From: Erythrophleum ivorense
Lineage: Eukaryota; Streptophyta; Magnoliopsida; Fabales; Fabaceae
Direction: 5' to 3'
Length of the DNA stretch: 64,000 bases
Assembly: GCA_026724425.1 (NCBI GenBank)
Contig: JAIUCV010000002.1
Location: 8,499,001-8,563,000 of the forward strand
The notes below the pieces were generated by a model that made no database searches, was not told the DNA's origin, and saw only the letters and a program-made list of their open reading frames with translations. The translations under genes were made by a program, and so were the position numbers. Below are positions 47,392 to 59,952 of this stretch, piece by piece. How positions within the stretch are numbered: the stretch's first letter is position 1; each line of letters opens with the position of its first letter.

Positions 47392-50300
47392 TCATAAGTC
47401 ATTTAATCTCTCTTCCATCCAATTAATGATGTCCTGTGCTATCTCTTCATGCTCAGGCTCAAACAGGAGGTCGTGCAAGAAGCCATCGTAAAGCTTAATC
47501 TCTTTGAACCGGGAAGCTGCCTCATTGTATAGATCTTGTGAGGCATGTGGATCAGTTACCTTATCAGCAGTTCCGTGAAGAACAAAGAATGGTACTGTGA
47601 CAGACTTTAGGTTCCGCATTAAGTAGGAAGAGATCCGCAATATTTCATGCCCTGTTCGGACCCTTATGGGTCCTGTGTAGACCAAAGGATCAGAGTACTT
47701 GGCCAACAATGCTGCTGGATCCCTGGAAACTGGAATTCCCCTTTTGTTTGCTCCTTTGAATTGAAACTTTGGAACAACCAGGGAAAAAACTGGGGCAACA
47801 GCCTGCATGAATGCGGCAAACAAATGATGATGAAATGTGAAAACACATTCAATATATAGTCCATAGTTGCAAACATAACGCAGTGCAGTTTAACGCAATA
47901 ATCTTATGAGGTTTTGGGCATTAATAAGAATATCAGAGCCATTAATGTTTCTTACATTGTCCATCTTATTTAGGACTTTTTTTCCCTCTTTCTTGGCATA
48001 CCATTTTAAACCGGGGACGCACTAAGAATAAAAAGTTAAGGCCATAAGAATTAAGAGCCAGGTATAAAACTTGACCCAGAGAGAATAGGGGCTAAGCTAA
48101 GTATGATTGGATGCAGGAATTTTTATCCATCCAAGCTTATTGATTATAAAACGAAGAGAATGAAGTACTGAGAGAGGATTCATCACGCCCATTTTTGACA
48201 CCCTTCTCCATTTATCTCTAAAAATTCTACACTCACCACTCTAAGAAGTTACCTGGTAAAATCCTAGAGTAAAACAACACTTGCGACTGTTCGTTCTGGT
48301 TCCAATAAAGTCAAACCTCAGACTCTTTCCAAGGATTATAAGTAACTGGAGCTCATACAGATGATGATTTAATTAATTCAGTGGTAACAGATGATTTCCT
48401 AGGTCTCCAAGTAAGAAGGCAACTAATCACAACCTATGAATGCAAAACTCACCCCAACAATTGGATGAGCTGGCTTAACAAGCAAAGCTGGCGATGTTAA
48501 TATAATTCCTTCCAGCATTTCTTCAATATGAGGGTAGGAAGCCGCCTAGACAAAATGTAGATGTCAACTTTCAGATTCAAGAAACTGAAATTAACTCACG
48601 GAGCTATCTAGTAGGAAAACAGTCCTTACCTTCAAAACCACAGCCCCACCAGTAGAGTGACCAAAGAGGAAGCATGGTACCCCGGGATTGTCCAATTTAA
48701 TCTTTTCCAAGAATGCCCCCTGTTTAAATTATTGCTGTCAATACTAAAATGACCAAGCAATGTTTAAAAATTATACTGTAGCTCCAATTTTTAAAGAAGA
48801 CCAAGTATACAATGCAAAGAACTACAGAACTATTTCTAATTCTTGCTTGTGGTAAAACTTTCAAATAGCCATGAAAGTGACATGAAGGAACAATCACAGT
48901 TGAACTTGAATGAAGAACTTTATCCATGTCCAGGACATGCTCAAATTAAAAGAGATACAACCAAAAATGATAAGTTCCATTGACGTCAGCGAAAATTAAA
49001 CTCATTCTTACACAGTTGAATAGCTCTTTGTATGATGGATTTTATAAAAATATCAACCATTCAGTCAAAAGTTTTAATCATAAATATCACGCTCATAAGA
49101 TTTCACATAAATCTGAAATTCTTTTGTACTCCAATATAAGATTGATTAAGGACAGAGTACTTAAATGTAAGAAAATATCAACTATTTAATTAGTGATTAC
49201 ATACTTATTCTTGTCTATCTTTTGTAAAATTTAGTTGACAAGATCAAATTGATAGTTACCTTATATTTTAATGGTTGGATTGATGAAAATTGCATTCTAT
49301 AGTTAAGTTATTGGATGGTGTAATTTCATGTGCTTCTTTTCGTCCTTCCCAAATGTTAATGTGGGGAACAACTCTAGGTTGATATCTAAAAACATATTTA
49401 TTTTTAGGGGAAAAAACCATTATCACACACAAGAAATGCAAACAAAGAGAACTCCACACAAAAAGAAATGCATTAAACATACTGTGTCTGCAACAACATA
49501 ATCAAGTGATGGAACATAACCGTGCAATCCATCACTCCCTCCATGACCTGTAAAAAGAAAGCATAACTCCAAACCTTCAGACAAGAGAATGGCAGAAAAA
49601 TCCAGAAAAAAAAAAGGTTTAAATTACATAAAGAAAATCCTTGTTTGTAATTATAAACACCACAAAGAAAGAGATATATCCAAGAGGTTAACTCTTATTT
49701 CTCTAAGATAGAGATCCACCAGAGAACAGGAAAGTACTCTGTAATAATGAAGAACTCAGGGACCAAATAAAAAAATAAGTCTTAAAGATAGTAGTTACCT
49801 ATCCAGTCCATTGCATAGACTCCAAAGTTGCATGATGTTAATTGCCTTGCAAAATCAGCATATCTTCCACTGACAAATGAGCACTAAGTCAGGGAAAAGG
49901 CATAACTTCTATATACTCTTACAAACAAACATGGGCAATAAATTTTTTTGGGGGGCCAACAAACATGGGGAACATTTAGATGTATTAATAATGAACCGAA
50001 AATTTTCATATATTTCAGAAAAATAAAAACTGCTTCATCCCTTAAGCAGCAATAACCATTAAGCTCTAGCAGAATCAAGTTTCTGTAATTTGATCAAATT
50101 AAGCTTACCTGTGTTCATTGAGCCCATGAATGATTACGAGAATTCCCCTGAAAGAACAAAAGAAGAAAAAAAACTTGAGAAAATGTGAAACAGGCAGCAG
50201 AACAAAGGCAGCCATAGGGGACGGAAAGCTGTACATGACAATGAGAAAAGATGTAGGATATGAAAACCAAAAAAAGGGGGGGAGGGAGTCAAGTAGCAGG

Positions 50301-51535
50301 AGTCTTTAATATCTTCATCTGACAATGCCTCTTCAACTATTCCAGGAAAGAAAAAATAGTATCTTAACACAATTATCATAACAACTACTTTATCCTAATA
50401 AGAAGACAACAATTATATTCTGTGCAGTTTAAGTTTGTATTGCACTGTTGCTTGTAAGTCTTCAATAGGACACTCCCAGCATAGAGATTAAAGAACAACA
50501 GGCAATCAACATAGAGATTAGAGAACAACATAATTTGAGAATTGGGATAACCGTGTTAGTGTTCTTCCTAAAAAAGGGTTATAATTTCAATCGCTTCCGT
50601 TCTCACTCACTCCTCTTTGTCAATGGATAGTTCAGAAGGCAGCCAATACTAGCCCATGTCCAATTTAGTTTACTTCAGCTCCGTACTTTTGGGACTGGAA
50701 CGACCTAAAACACCCAAAATGAAACCACATAACTTCTCTTCAGCTCATTTACAGCTTAGTCACTCCACCAGTTAAGTTATCTTCAATTCTATAGATTCTC
50801 AACGTAAAATGGAAAAACAACACCATTAACCTTTCTATACGTTAATATAGAACTATACCAGAGCCATATAAGTTTCGAAAGAAAAAAACAAACGCATAAA
50901 AGCGTTCATTGAACAACATAATTCTTAGAAAGAAGAATTTGGAGCCGCAGATCTCACTCTTGCAACCCATCCTTCTCTTCAAAAATGAAATTGGCATTCA
51001 GAAACCGAAGTCGGCGACTTCACAACTTAAAAGCAAATTAAAGATATTGGTGAGGCGGAAAAAATATCAAAAGACCTTACTTAAGATCATTGGAAACGGG
51101 AAACCAGGAGCGGCAGAACAGAGCGTTACTTCGAAGGCCATAAAAGAGAGAAGTGGTCCATCGGCAAGTGGAATCGTCGTGGGTCATACGCACATCTTCC
51201 GCTAAAGCTCTTCTCCTGAGGGTGTCCTCCTCCTCTCGAATCAAACACAAGGACCTCCGCTTCCGATGCTTTCGCGGAGAAGAAGGTGGAGTGCCGAGCA
51301 AGGGAGGAGAAGAAAAGTGGCGAGGACGAGGAAGAATGAACCATAAGAAGGAAAGGAAGAAGGTGTAGACGAAAATCAAAGACGCCCTCAGAGCTTTCAG
51401 AATGGGAATGATGCGGTTGCTAGCGCCTGAGGTCAATTGGTCCATTTCCATCTCGGCCGAAGACATGGCGGAGACGGAACGAAGGAAGGAATGAGGAATT
51501 GAAACAAATGCAGAGGGAGGACGTCGTGGTGGCAT
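47392..51535 (-). CDS. MAGL: Monoacylglycerol lipase-like alpha/beta hydrolase (plant MAGL family)
   Basis: Hydrolyses monoacylglycerols or lysophospholipids; one family member is caffeoylshikimate esterase. Seven exons: 51081-51535, 50109-50147, 49799-49869, 49483-49547, 48630-48719, 48453-48545, 47392-47802. The first ATG (51533-51535) gives 407 residues. The ATG at 51464-51466 gives 384 and begins the conserved MEMDQLTSGASNRIIP N-terminus, so it is probably the real start. Numbering from that ATG, there is one hydrophobic segment at 29-45 (membrane anchor), HGLNEHSGR at about 136-144 (oxyanion region), GHSTGG with nucleophile Ser209, acid Asp328 in HGTADKVTDP and base His358 in GFLHDLL. 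The anchored N-terminus fits the MAGL2/MAGL4-like subgroup. No disruption is seen. Confidence 0.9.
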
Positions 51536-53625
51536 TTATTGACAACTGAAAGTTGAAGTCAAGGTGGGACCCGGGTAAACAACGGTGTAGATTGAATAAG
51601 TCAACAACGTCGTATGCGTAGGGATGCATGAAGGAGGACGTGACGTGATATGATTTGTCCAGAACAAGCGCGTGATTAATTGACACCGTATTATTTACGA
51701 GGTCGTTGGGGTGAGAAGCAGGTGCAAGAAAATAGGTCCGCACCTGATCCTTTTTGTTAATTAGTTTCCATTTTGCGTGTGTTTTGGGATCACAATTGTT
51801 GTCCGTGGAATTCTTGCGAGATCAGCTCAAATGAGGTGGAATGGCCATACACACTGTTCACGGAATTGTTAAATATTATTTTAAATTTTTAATAATTTTA
51901 TTTAATTTTTATAAAATTTTACTAAATTTTTAGACATTGAAAAATACCCACGGGTGTTTTCTATTCCGCGAAAAAAAGTAGATAGAAAGAGATTATTATT
52001 CCCACAAAATAAAGGGCCTGACCGTTGCTATTCCTGCTTTTGGCCCCTCTGCTTTCGGTCCATTTACGTTTGGTTTGAGGACAAAGCAAAAGCTCTAATA
52101 ACCATACAGCAAAATCCCCACCACTGCATTTGACTATCTATTCCATTTTTTGGCGTCTCTGACGATTAACGATTCTGGTCCCTTTGGATTAGTCCGCCTG
52201 GTATATTGCTTCTGCAGATAGAGGCGTAGTTTTCCACCACATTCAATTGACTATATAAATGCAACACGGGGTCCTTTCTATATCATCCAAAATTCCAAAT
52301 CCTGAAACTAGGTAACATCACCCCAATTTCGTATATGAATTGAGTTTCCATGCTTTATACATTTATTACCAGTTTAATTTTAATTAATCAAAGCTAGCAA
52401 ATGAACTGAAACAATATTAGATGTTATGTTTTATTTAATATTTGCTTCCCTAGTTTTTGTATGTGACACTGCATACGCCTATTAATCAAGAATCGGCGTA
52501 TGGGACCATGATCCCATATTATTATTGATTTCTTTGTTAGAGTAGTCGCTATTAAATAAATAAGTTAGTTAATGGAATTGATAATTATTAGGTTGATTGT
52601 AGCTTAGGGGGCAAAAGAAAATAGACAACATTATTGAAATGAATTGCAATTAGGCCAACACAGTTCAACAACATCATGACTTTGGAAGTAAAGGGCCCCA
52701 TTGGAAAAGTAACAAAAACTTGAAGCTCACAAAAGAATTGAAAAGACGAAAGAGTGAGTCTCAATTTGGACGCCCTGCACTACACCAATGCAAAAACATG
52801 TCAACATCAAGAATTTCTTATTGCTCAGAAACAATATTTTTATTTTATGTTTATCATAATGAATGCTTTATAGCAGAGAAGAGTGAGATTGACGATGATG
52901 CAGATTAGGAAGGCGAAAATTGGGATGAGGTATATTCGAAATTTCGAATGATGTTGGCATAGTAGGGATCGCCGAGAATGCAGATGTATAGAGCTTGCGA
53001 AACATGAAGTAAGAGAAAGGTAGTTGCTGTCCTGTTCAAAAGCCCTGTGATTCGGTGCTAAAGTAACTTTACTACTATATATTAATAAATAAATATGGCG
53101 TGGACAAAAATATATATAAAATGAATAAATAGAAGCAGATACGAAGATGGCGGTGGGACTGGGGGTGGCATATTTTAGTATAAATAAAAAAATTAGGAAG
53201 AAGGAGAAGACCAAATACAAGTGTAATATCAAGGGGACATCAAATAAAAGTGAATATATATATTCTATGATTAAAATCTTATTTTAATTCTGTATAAAAT
53301 TTATTTTTAATTTGATTCTTCACAGATAAAATATTTTTAATTTAATTATTTACAATGATGTATTTTTTTAAGTTGGATTTTTATAAAAAAAATTATTATT
53401 AATAATATCTTTTTGTTAATCTATTGTTAATTTATGTATTACATTAATAACAAAGTGATAATCTATTAAAAAAATTATTTTATAACTCATTAAATTTATT
53501 AATTTTATATATAATAAATTAACATAATAATAATATTATAATAGTTTTATTTATAAGAAAATAAACCAATAAATATTTATATTTCAAATGCTAAATATTT
53601 ATTTATAAGAAAATAAACCAATATA
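51536..53625. other. Intergenic DNA upstream of the MAGL-like gene
   Basis: 51536-51790 is relatively GC-rich and is the presumed MAGL promoter and 5' UTR. No further gene was recognised. Short open stretches at 52720-52908 (+) and 52840-53232 (-) have no family resemblance and low-complexity composition. Confidence 0.45.
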
Positions 53626-53806
53626 TTATATTTCAAATGCTGGTGGATCACCAGTCTGTGGCCTACGCTCTTGTTGCGGAACAATGAAGTGGGAGGTCAT
53701 AAGCACCTGTCTTTCGCTTTCGTCAGTTGTCCGTATCAATATTGTCATCGCCTCAAAATCTTTACATTTGATAATTTGGCTTTCTTCTGGGCTTTCAAGG
53801 TACCTG
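53626..53806 (-). pseudogene. Orphan terminal-exon-like fragment, family unknown
   Basis: On the minus strand a good acceptor (TTTTCTATTTTCAG, then G) is followed by about 59 codons and a stop. The peptide includes YLESPEESQIIKCKDFEAM, TILIRTTDESERQVLM and HFIVPQQERRPQTGDPP. Composition is clearly less AT-rich than the flanking DNA. No upstream exon is recognisable within 500 bp; the DNA there is AT-rich. This looks like the captured or stranded last exon of a gene. I cannot name the family. Confidence 0.4.
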
Positions 53807-54278
53807 AAAATAGAAAATACCACAATGAAGATCCTTTACTGCATGGATATACGTCTTTCGCAGTTATCATAATTGTAAAAAGTGCAATCAAACCATTTGC
53901 TTGATATATATTTATATATATTTTAATAAATAAATGATTATAATTATAAGAATAAAAATTCTAAGTAAAAAATATTTTTTAATTGTGAAGACCAAATTAT
54001 AAGAATAAAAAATTTAATTACAAAAAAATATATTTTGAAAATTTTTATTATAACAACAAAAAAAATTTATTTGTTATGTTTTTAAAATAATTTCAAATTT
54101 TAATAATAAATATTTTTAACTTATAATTATAGAGTGTAATTTTGTAAAAAATTTAATTATAAAGAATTATTTTACATAATAATAAATATGAATAAGAGAA
54201 AAAAATTAGATATATAATAAAAAATTAATAAATTTTACAATGTAAAATATAATTTTTTTTCACAAGAACAGTAGTCAT
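53807..54278. other. AT-rich intergenic DNA
   Basis: Nothing recognisable apart from A/T low-complexity sequence. Confidence 0.5.
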
Positions 54279-54865
54279 TTGTTGGGCACACTATTTGGAC
54301 GACTTGGACTTATAGATAGATGTACGAGTGTTTTCAATGGGCATACCATCGGGGAAGATGCCCCGTTTTTTAGATGCTTGCACAGGGTCATTGAACATAG
54401 CAAGCTTGAAATGAGACAAGACGATGTCAGAGCTCCTAGTTACGAAATTCTGGTTCAGGGGAGGGCACTTGAGTTAATGGGGATGGCCCAGTTATCTCCA
54501 CCGGACATGCATCGTGTGGCGGGCTTCTTAGAGATGATAAAAGGACATGGGTAGTTCGTTATGGGAGTAATTTGACTTTGGGTCGATCACTACTGTAGAG
54601 CTATGGGGTGTTTTATTATGTCTTTGCCTTGCTTGGGATCGTTTAGAAAAGTGTCGTTGCATGCTGACCCTATGGCTGCAATCAATCTGATCGCAAGTGG
54701 TTGTCTTGTACAGCATCCATGTTCCAACCTCATAGTTGATATAAGAGCCTGTCTAGAGCTAAAATGGGAAGCAGATATCCACCATTTGTTCAAAGAGGCG
54801 AGTGTATGTGTTGACTGGGTAGCTAACTATACTCATCCTTTGACACTTTGTCTTCATGTAGTTTA
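54279..54865 (+). mobile_element. LINE fragment with RNase H domain
   Basis: The plus-strand peptide carries typical plant non-LTR RNase H signatures: DPMAAINLIASGCLVQHPC, NLIVDIRACLELKW and VCVDWVANY, following a broken linker (LELMGMAQLSPPDMHRV). Stops and a frameshift near 54550-54600 split the frame. The sequence ends abruptly where an LTR-like repeat begins, which suggests the repeat element inserted into, or recombined at, this LINE. Confidence 0.75.
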
Positions 54866-55262
54866 TGCTAACAAGTTTGAGAAATAAAGTTTGGATTAAT
54901 CTTAAAATGAAAAGATATGTCCATTGGAGATCTCAATAGAAACGCAAAATGAAGAGCAAGAGCTCAATCTATAATACTCAACAACCTTGAGAGTCTATTA
55001 GAATATATTAAATTAGATTAATTAATAAAATCTTAACTAATATTAAATAGAATCACCAATTTAAATGGATTGATTGTTAGAGCCTATTCTCTAAATGGAT
55101 TTATAAATAGTTCATTAATTACAAGTTACTCATAACACAAATAAATTCAATTCATTTACATAGTACTTATTATTAAATTAATTATTTGATATTATTAAAA
55201 TATAATCTATTAATTAGTCTAATAAATAATTAATGATAATCCATAAATCAATTAATTTTTCA
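54866..55262 (-). repeat. LTR-like direct repeat, left copy
   Basis: About 397 bp, TG...CA, alignable along its whole length with about 57568-57961 in the same orientation. Shared words include aataaagttt, gagtctattaga, aattattaaattaattatttgatattattaaa-type and caattaatttttca. No coding region. Confidence 0.65.
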
Positions 55263-57566
55263 ATAATTTCATGCTTGAATAGTATTAATCAATTGTTATA
55301 TCAAGTAAGAATAGATAAACATAATATATATCAAGAATATTAAAGAATCAATATACATTGTAACAAAATTTAGAAATAAAATAATAAATCAAAAACATTG
55401 AATTCAATAGAGAAAATAATGTTAAAATATCAACAGAGTTCCATAATTGAATAAATGGAATAAAAAAATCTAAAATATTTAGCTTAATCAAATATTAAAA
55501 TACATCAAAACATCTTTAAAAAACGTAATTCAGACTTCTACCAAGAACATTGAAATACATAAAGAAAACAATATTAAAATATCAATAGAGTTCCATAACT
55601 GAATAAATGGAATAGTAAAATAAATATATCTAAAATATTTAGCTTAACCAAATGTTAAAATACATCAAAACATCTTTAAAGAACGCAACTCAGACTTCTA
55701 CTAGACTAAGGTATCGATAAACATTTTCACAACACCCAAAAGTTATATATTTCTCAATAAAACTCTAATAGATAAACCTATGATTATCGGATCAACTAAT
55801 ATATTAACCATAATATATATATATAATCTAAGTTTGAGAGTTATAAATATTTTGTCTAACGAAATAAGAATCTAATCTCAAATTTTAGTGTAATTGGAAT
55901 TTTTGTAATTTTAATAAAAGCATATAGCAAAATTATTGTCACAACCAAATGGTTAATATCTAAAATATGCATTCAATAATTCACATAACACAAATTAATT
56001 TCTTTAACCATGTTGCCTGAAAATGGTCCTCCAACAAATGACATATTTTGCAACTAAACTTAAAATAGTTATAAGCTCCATCAGATATAATGAAATATAT
56101 ATAAAAGTTAAGGCCATTATTAATGTCTATTTGAAAAAATTCTACAAAACAACTCCTCCCAAATATCAAAAGATGTACCTAGAAGTATATTTTCAAGTCA
56201 TCTATATAAATTACATAATATGAATCCAAGGAAGCCAATTACATAATCTAATCTTAAATATCCTGTAGGTATCACATAACTTTCTTAGTAGCCATCCATT
56301 AATTTAATCCAAGGTTGTTCAAATATATTTACCAAGTATACAAATAGTTAAAAACTATGCCAAAATGAGTGTATACTTAAACATACATTAAAATTACTAA
56401 TGCGGTGAAAGAAATAGGACTAATAGTATTTGTTATTGAGAACATCAAATATCGTTGAGTCTTTTTCATTTATGTGAGAGGAGATATATTGGCATAAAAG
56501 TGAGGATGAAATTTTCTACTCACATTAAACCCTATAAAATGTAAGGTTTATGAAACAAGCAAAAAATAGTGCAAATTCACAATGGACTTATGTGCCAAAA
56601 TAGAAGGATACCATAGAATCCTAATTCACAAAAAAAAAAAAAAAAGAAAAAGAACTTGCTCTTACTCATCTTTAATAAAAAAATATTCAATTATTTTATT
56701 AAACTAAAGGAATTCATCAAAGTAATGAAAATTATTTATCATGCTAAGATTCCTCATTGTTCTTATAAGTCCTTATCGTAGGTCTCATTTAAAGTTCTCA
56801 CAAAAAATAATTGCATTGGCATAATAGTAGCAATAGCAACAACATAGGTAAGAATTGAGCGTATAACATAATCGTAAATAAGAGTTTCCTTTAAAATCCA
56901 ACCAATGCAATTACAAATGCAAAACTATTATTTATCATGATTTCGCCTAACAAACTTGGATCACAATAAGTCAAGAAAACTCAATAAGCATCTTAATGAT
57001 AACAAAACTAATGTCTTTACTATTTTTGTATTAATAAGGTATAAGAAACATTAAAATATCAAGTGAAATGTAATATAACATTAACAAAATAAGTTGATAA
57101 TATTGAAAAATATATTTGATACAAAAACCTCACACAACTAATCTTTTGATATTTATGAAATTTCTCATTTATCATAATTTATATATTATCAAAATTATAC
57201 TAAATAATGTTACACTAACAGGTATGTCTATCACTTATATAATATATCACATGTAATCTGACAACAATAATAAAAATATTATATTTCACATAACAATTTT
57301 TGTGAATAACTCTATTATTGGTGAAGGTATAGTTGTTTGAAAAATAAAGTTACATAACAAATTGAATTATCATAAAATAATAATAAAACATACCAATAAT
57401 GCTCTACGGATAAAACATATGCACTATTAATGTAAACTACCTAATAATAATCATGTTGCAAAAATTGATAGAAATATTCCAATATAATTTTGTAATAAAA
57501 AGAATCAAAAGGACCAGATCAATTCATCAAACAGTATCACATTAAATAGTAAAGTTCTAACACCAA
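55263..57566. other. Internal region of the LTR-like pair
   Basis: About 2.3 kb without recognisable gag or pol coding. It contains a tandem duplication of about 150 bp (55391-55702). At its right end, ttctaacaccaa (57555-57566) resembles a degenerate initiator-Met primer-binding site on the minus strand. This is compatible with a non-autonomous or heavily decayed LTR element. Confidence 0.45.
55391..55702. repeat. Tandem duplication, two units of about 150 bp
   Basis: Unit 1 (about 55391-55541) and unit 2 (about 55543-55702) share gagttccataa(t/c)tgaataaatgg, atctaaaatatttagctta, catcaaaacatctttaaa and cagacttcta with few changes. Confidence 0.75.
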
Positions 57567-57961
57567 TTACTAAAAAATTAAGAGATAAAGTTTAAATTAA
57601 ACCTACATTGAAGGGATCTATTGATAGGAGATCTTCATAGAAATGCAAAAAGAAGAGTAGGAGCCACAACTCATAATACCCAAGAACCTTAAGAGTCTAT
57701 TAGAAACTAAATTAGGCTAATTAATAAAATTTTAACTAGTATTAAATAAAATCATCAGTGCAAACAAACTATAAGCTAGGGCATGTTCTTTAAATGGGCT
57801 TATGAATAATTCACTTATTATATGTTACTTATGACACAAATAAATCCAATCTATTTATATAGTATTTATTATTAAATTAATTATTTGATATTATTAAAAT
57901 ATAATATATTAACTAATCTAATAATTAATTAACGCTGATCTATAACTCAATTAATTTTTCA
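57567..57961 (-). repeat. LTR-like direct repeat, right copy
   Basis: Partner of 54866-55262. Flanked on the left by a PBS-like sequence. Directly to the right it is followed by attttctactccttctcaagg, whose minus strand is purine-rich, like a polypurine tract. Confidence 0.6.
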
Positions 57962-58110
57962 ACATTTTCTACTCCTTCTCAAGGTTGTGATAGATGTCTA
58001 ATTTTTTATGTTTAGGGAGTTGCCTTCCATCATATAATTGACATTTTGGTTATTAGGCTTTAACCCCTTGTTTATTCCAAAAAATAAAATTTATCTTTAC
58101 AATTAATTTT
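57962..58110 (-). mobile_element. Short copia internal remnant next to the right LTR
   Basis: ctactccttctcaaggttgt and the following agggagttgccttcc recall the 3' internal end of plant copia elements read on the opposite strand. Only about 60-150 bp can be recognised. The assignment rests on memory of family patterns. Confidence 0.35.
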
Positions 58111-59840
58111 TTTAATTTCTCTAAAAAAGATTATATATGGACAGATGTCAAGCAAATAGGTTCACTACACTCTCGTGATTGCAAATGGTCCATATTTTTA
58201 TCGTATTGTTTTGCTATGCTGTGCATGCAGCACAAGTCTCAGTCGTTAGATTTTTTTTTCTTTCAAATCTCAATTGTTTTTTTATTCTAAAAGAAGTGAG
58301 AAGCAAGATTCAATTTCAATTTCAATCTTATCAGTTTTTCAAGTTTTTATCATATTGGCATTAGGTTATATTTTTATTGTTTTAATTTAATTTTTTTAAT
58401 CTATTTGATGAAAATTAAAATGCTGTTTTTATCTTACTTTTTACTTTTTCTAAAATATAAAGAATTTAAAAATTGAGATTAAAAAGGAAAAATGTAACGG
58501 CTAACGTTTGTGCTAACCACAGTAGAGTATCTTCATCCTTGACTCTATTTTGCCCTTGGTATCCCATCACTCACACTTAGATAGGTCTCTTCTATTCTAG
58601 TCGAACGAAAACTTATGGGATGTGCGCCGATTTGAAAGGGCTAACCACCTATACAGCATCCGACTCATATGCACATAATTGCATCTTAGTTTGTCATTTG
58701 GATACCTGATCGTATGTGTCAGTTCTAAATCCCGGTCATGCACCATTCCCAGAAAAAAGTTTCACCAGCCCGTGCAATCTGCATTATATGTATAACTTGA
58801 GATCACTCGTTATTTCCATGTGCCCCGAACAGCTGAGTTCCTGTTTTCTTTTTTTCTTTTTAACCTCATACTTTGTCTGATTCGTAAGCGCTTGTTCTTT
58901 CAGTCGAGTGTTCTATGTGATTCACCTTCCTTTTTTTTTTTCCTTCCCCAGAGATGATTATTTCTCCAGATTACTATATGCGCTTACAAGTTTGGGCGGA
59001 CTCTGCCACAATTCTTCCACGATTTCGTTTTGGGTGCTACGTTTCTGTAGCTGTAGGCCATCAAGGATAAAAAATAAATATAAAAATTGTAGCTAAGAAA
59101 TGGAAACTTTGACCCCGGAAAAAAAGAAAGAAAAGAGAACAAAAACATTTTCATCTTGAGCTCTTTTCCACCGAAGACATGAATTATAAGCCAAAAAGTA
59201 GGAATTTTATCTTCAAACCTTCAAGATACATGTGAAAGTTAAACTGCCTTTATTTTCCCTTATCATAAATTTAACTCTCTCTCTTCACATGACTTCCTAT
59301 TTCTTTTTTCTCTCGTGATTTTGGATTTCTATAGGATGATCTGGTATTTTTTTCTCTGCAATATATTATATTTGTTGGCTTCTCCTGCAACTAGTTTTTC
59401 TGACACCATACAGTTTTTCCACCAAAAAGTGAACTTTTTTTTCAACTCATTTTTCATTCGATTTGGGAAGGAAAAGTACCCACAGATTCCAGTGTGTTTC
59501 TTTTATACGTTCCTCATTTAGAGATTAAAAAATATATTCTAAAACTTATAATATCGTTTAAATTTGTCTGCGCTTTATAATAATTAAACACCTTCATTCC
59601 AAAACTCTTCTCCTTTTTTTTTGGCATTACAATTGCCTACCTTCTTTATACATATATGCTTGGCCGTATTACTTTAAATACAAAAAGTAACCGAGTGTTC
59701 ACAAGATATAAAGATTTTGAGAGGTCGTCATCTCCCAACTTCGTGAAAAATCTGGGTTAGTCAGGGGTCTTCTGTCACGTTCATTAATTACTAGACTGAA
59801 CAATTAGAGTCCACATGCATCTTCCCCGCATGAGAAATCT
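58111..59840. other. Intergenic DNA upstream of the DUF1677 gene
   Basis: No gene recognised. 58490-58830 is less AT-rich, without coding features. The last few hundred bases are the presumed promoter of the DUF1677 gene. Confidence 0.45.
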
Positions 59841-59848
59841 TATATATA
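59841..59848 (+). promoter_or_regulatory. TATA box of the DUF1677 gene
   Basis: tatatata within cttatatatagc, about 105 bp upstream of the start codon; would place transcription start near 59870. Confidence 0.55.
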
Positions 59849-59952
59849 GCTACTCATAAACTGCTCGCATATGTCATAGTCTGCCCAACATTTTCCCACA
59901 AATTATTAGTAGCAGCACTATCTTAATTGTAGTCTTAATATTGATCCTGATC

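Noticed and set aside
51126..51368. Alternative frames around MAGL exon 1
   Set aside because: Shadows of the MAGL first exon on both strands.
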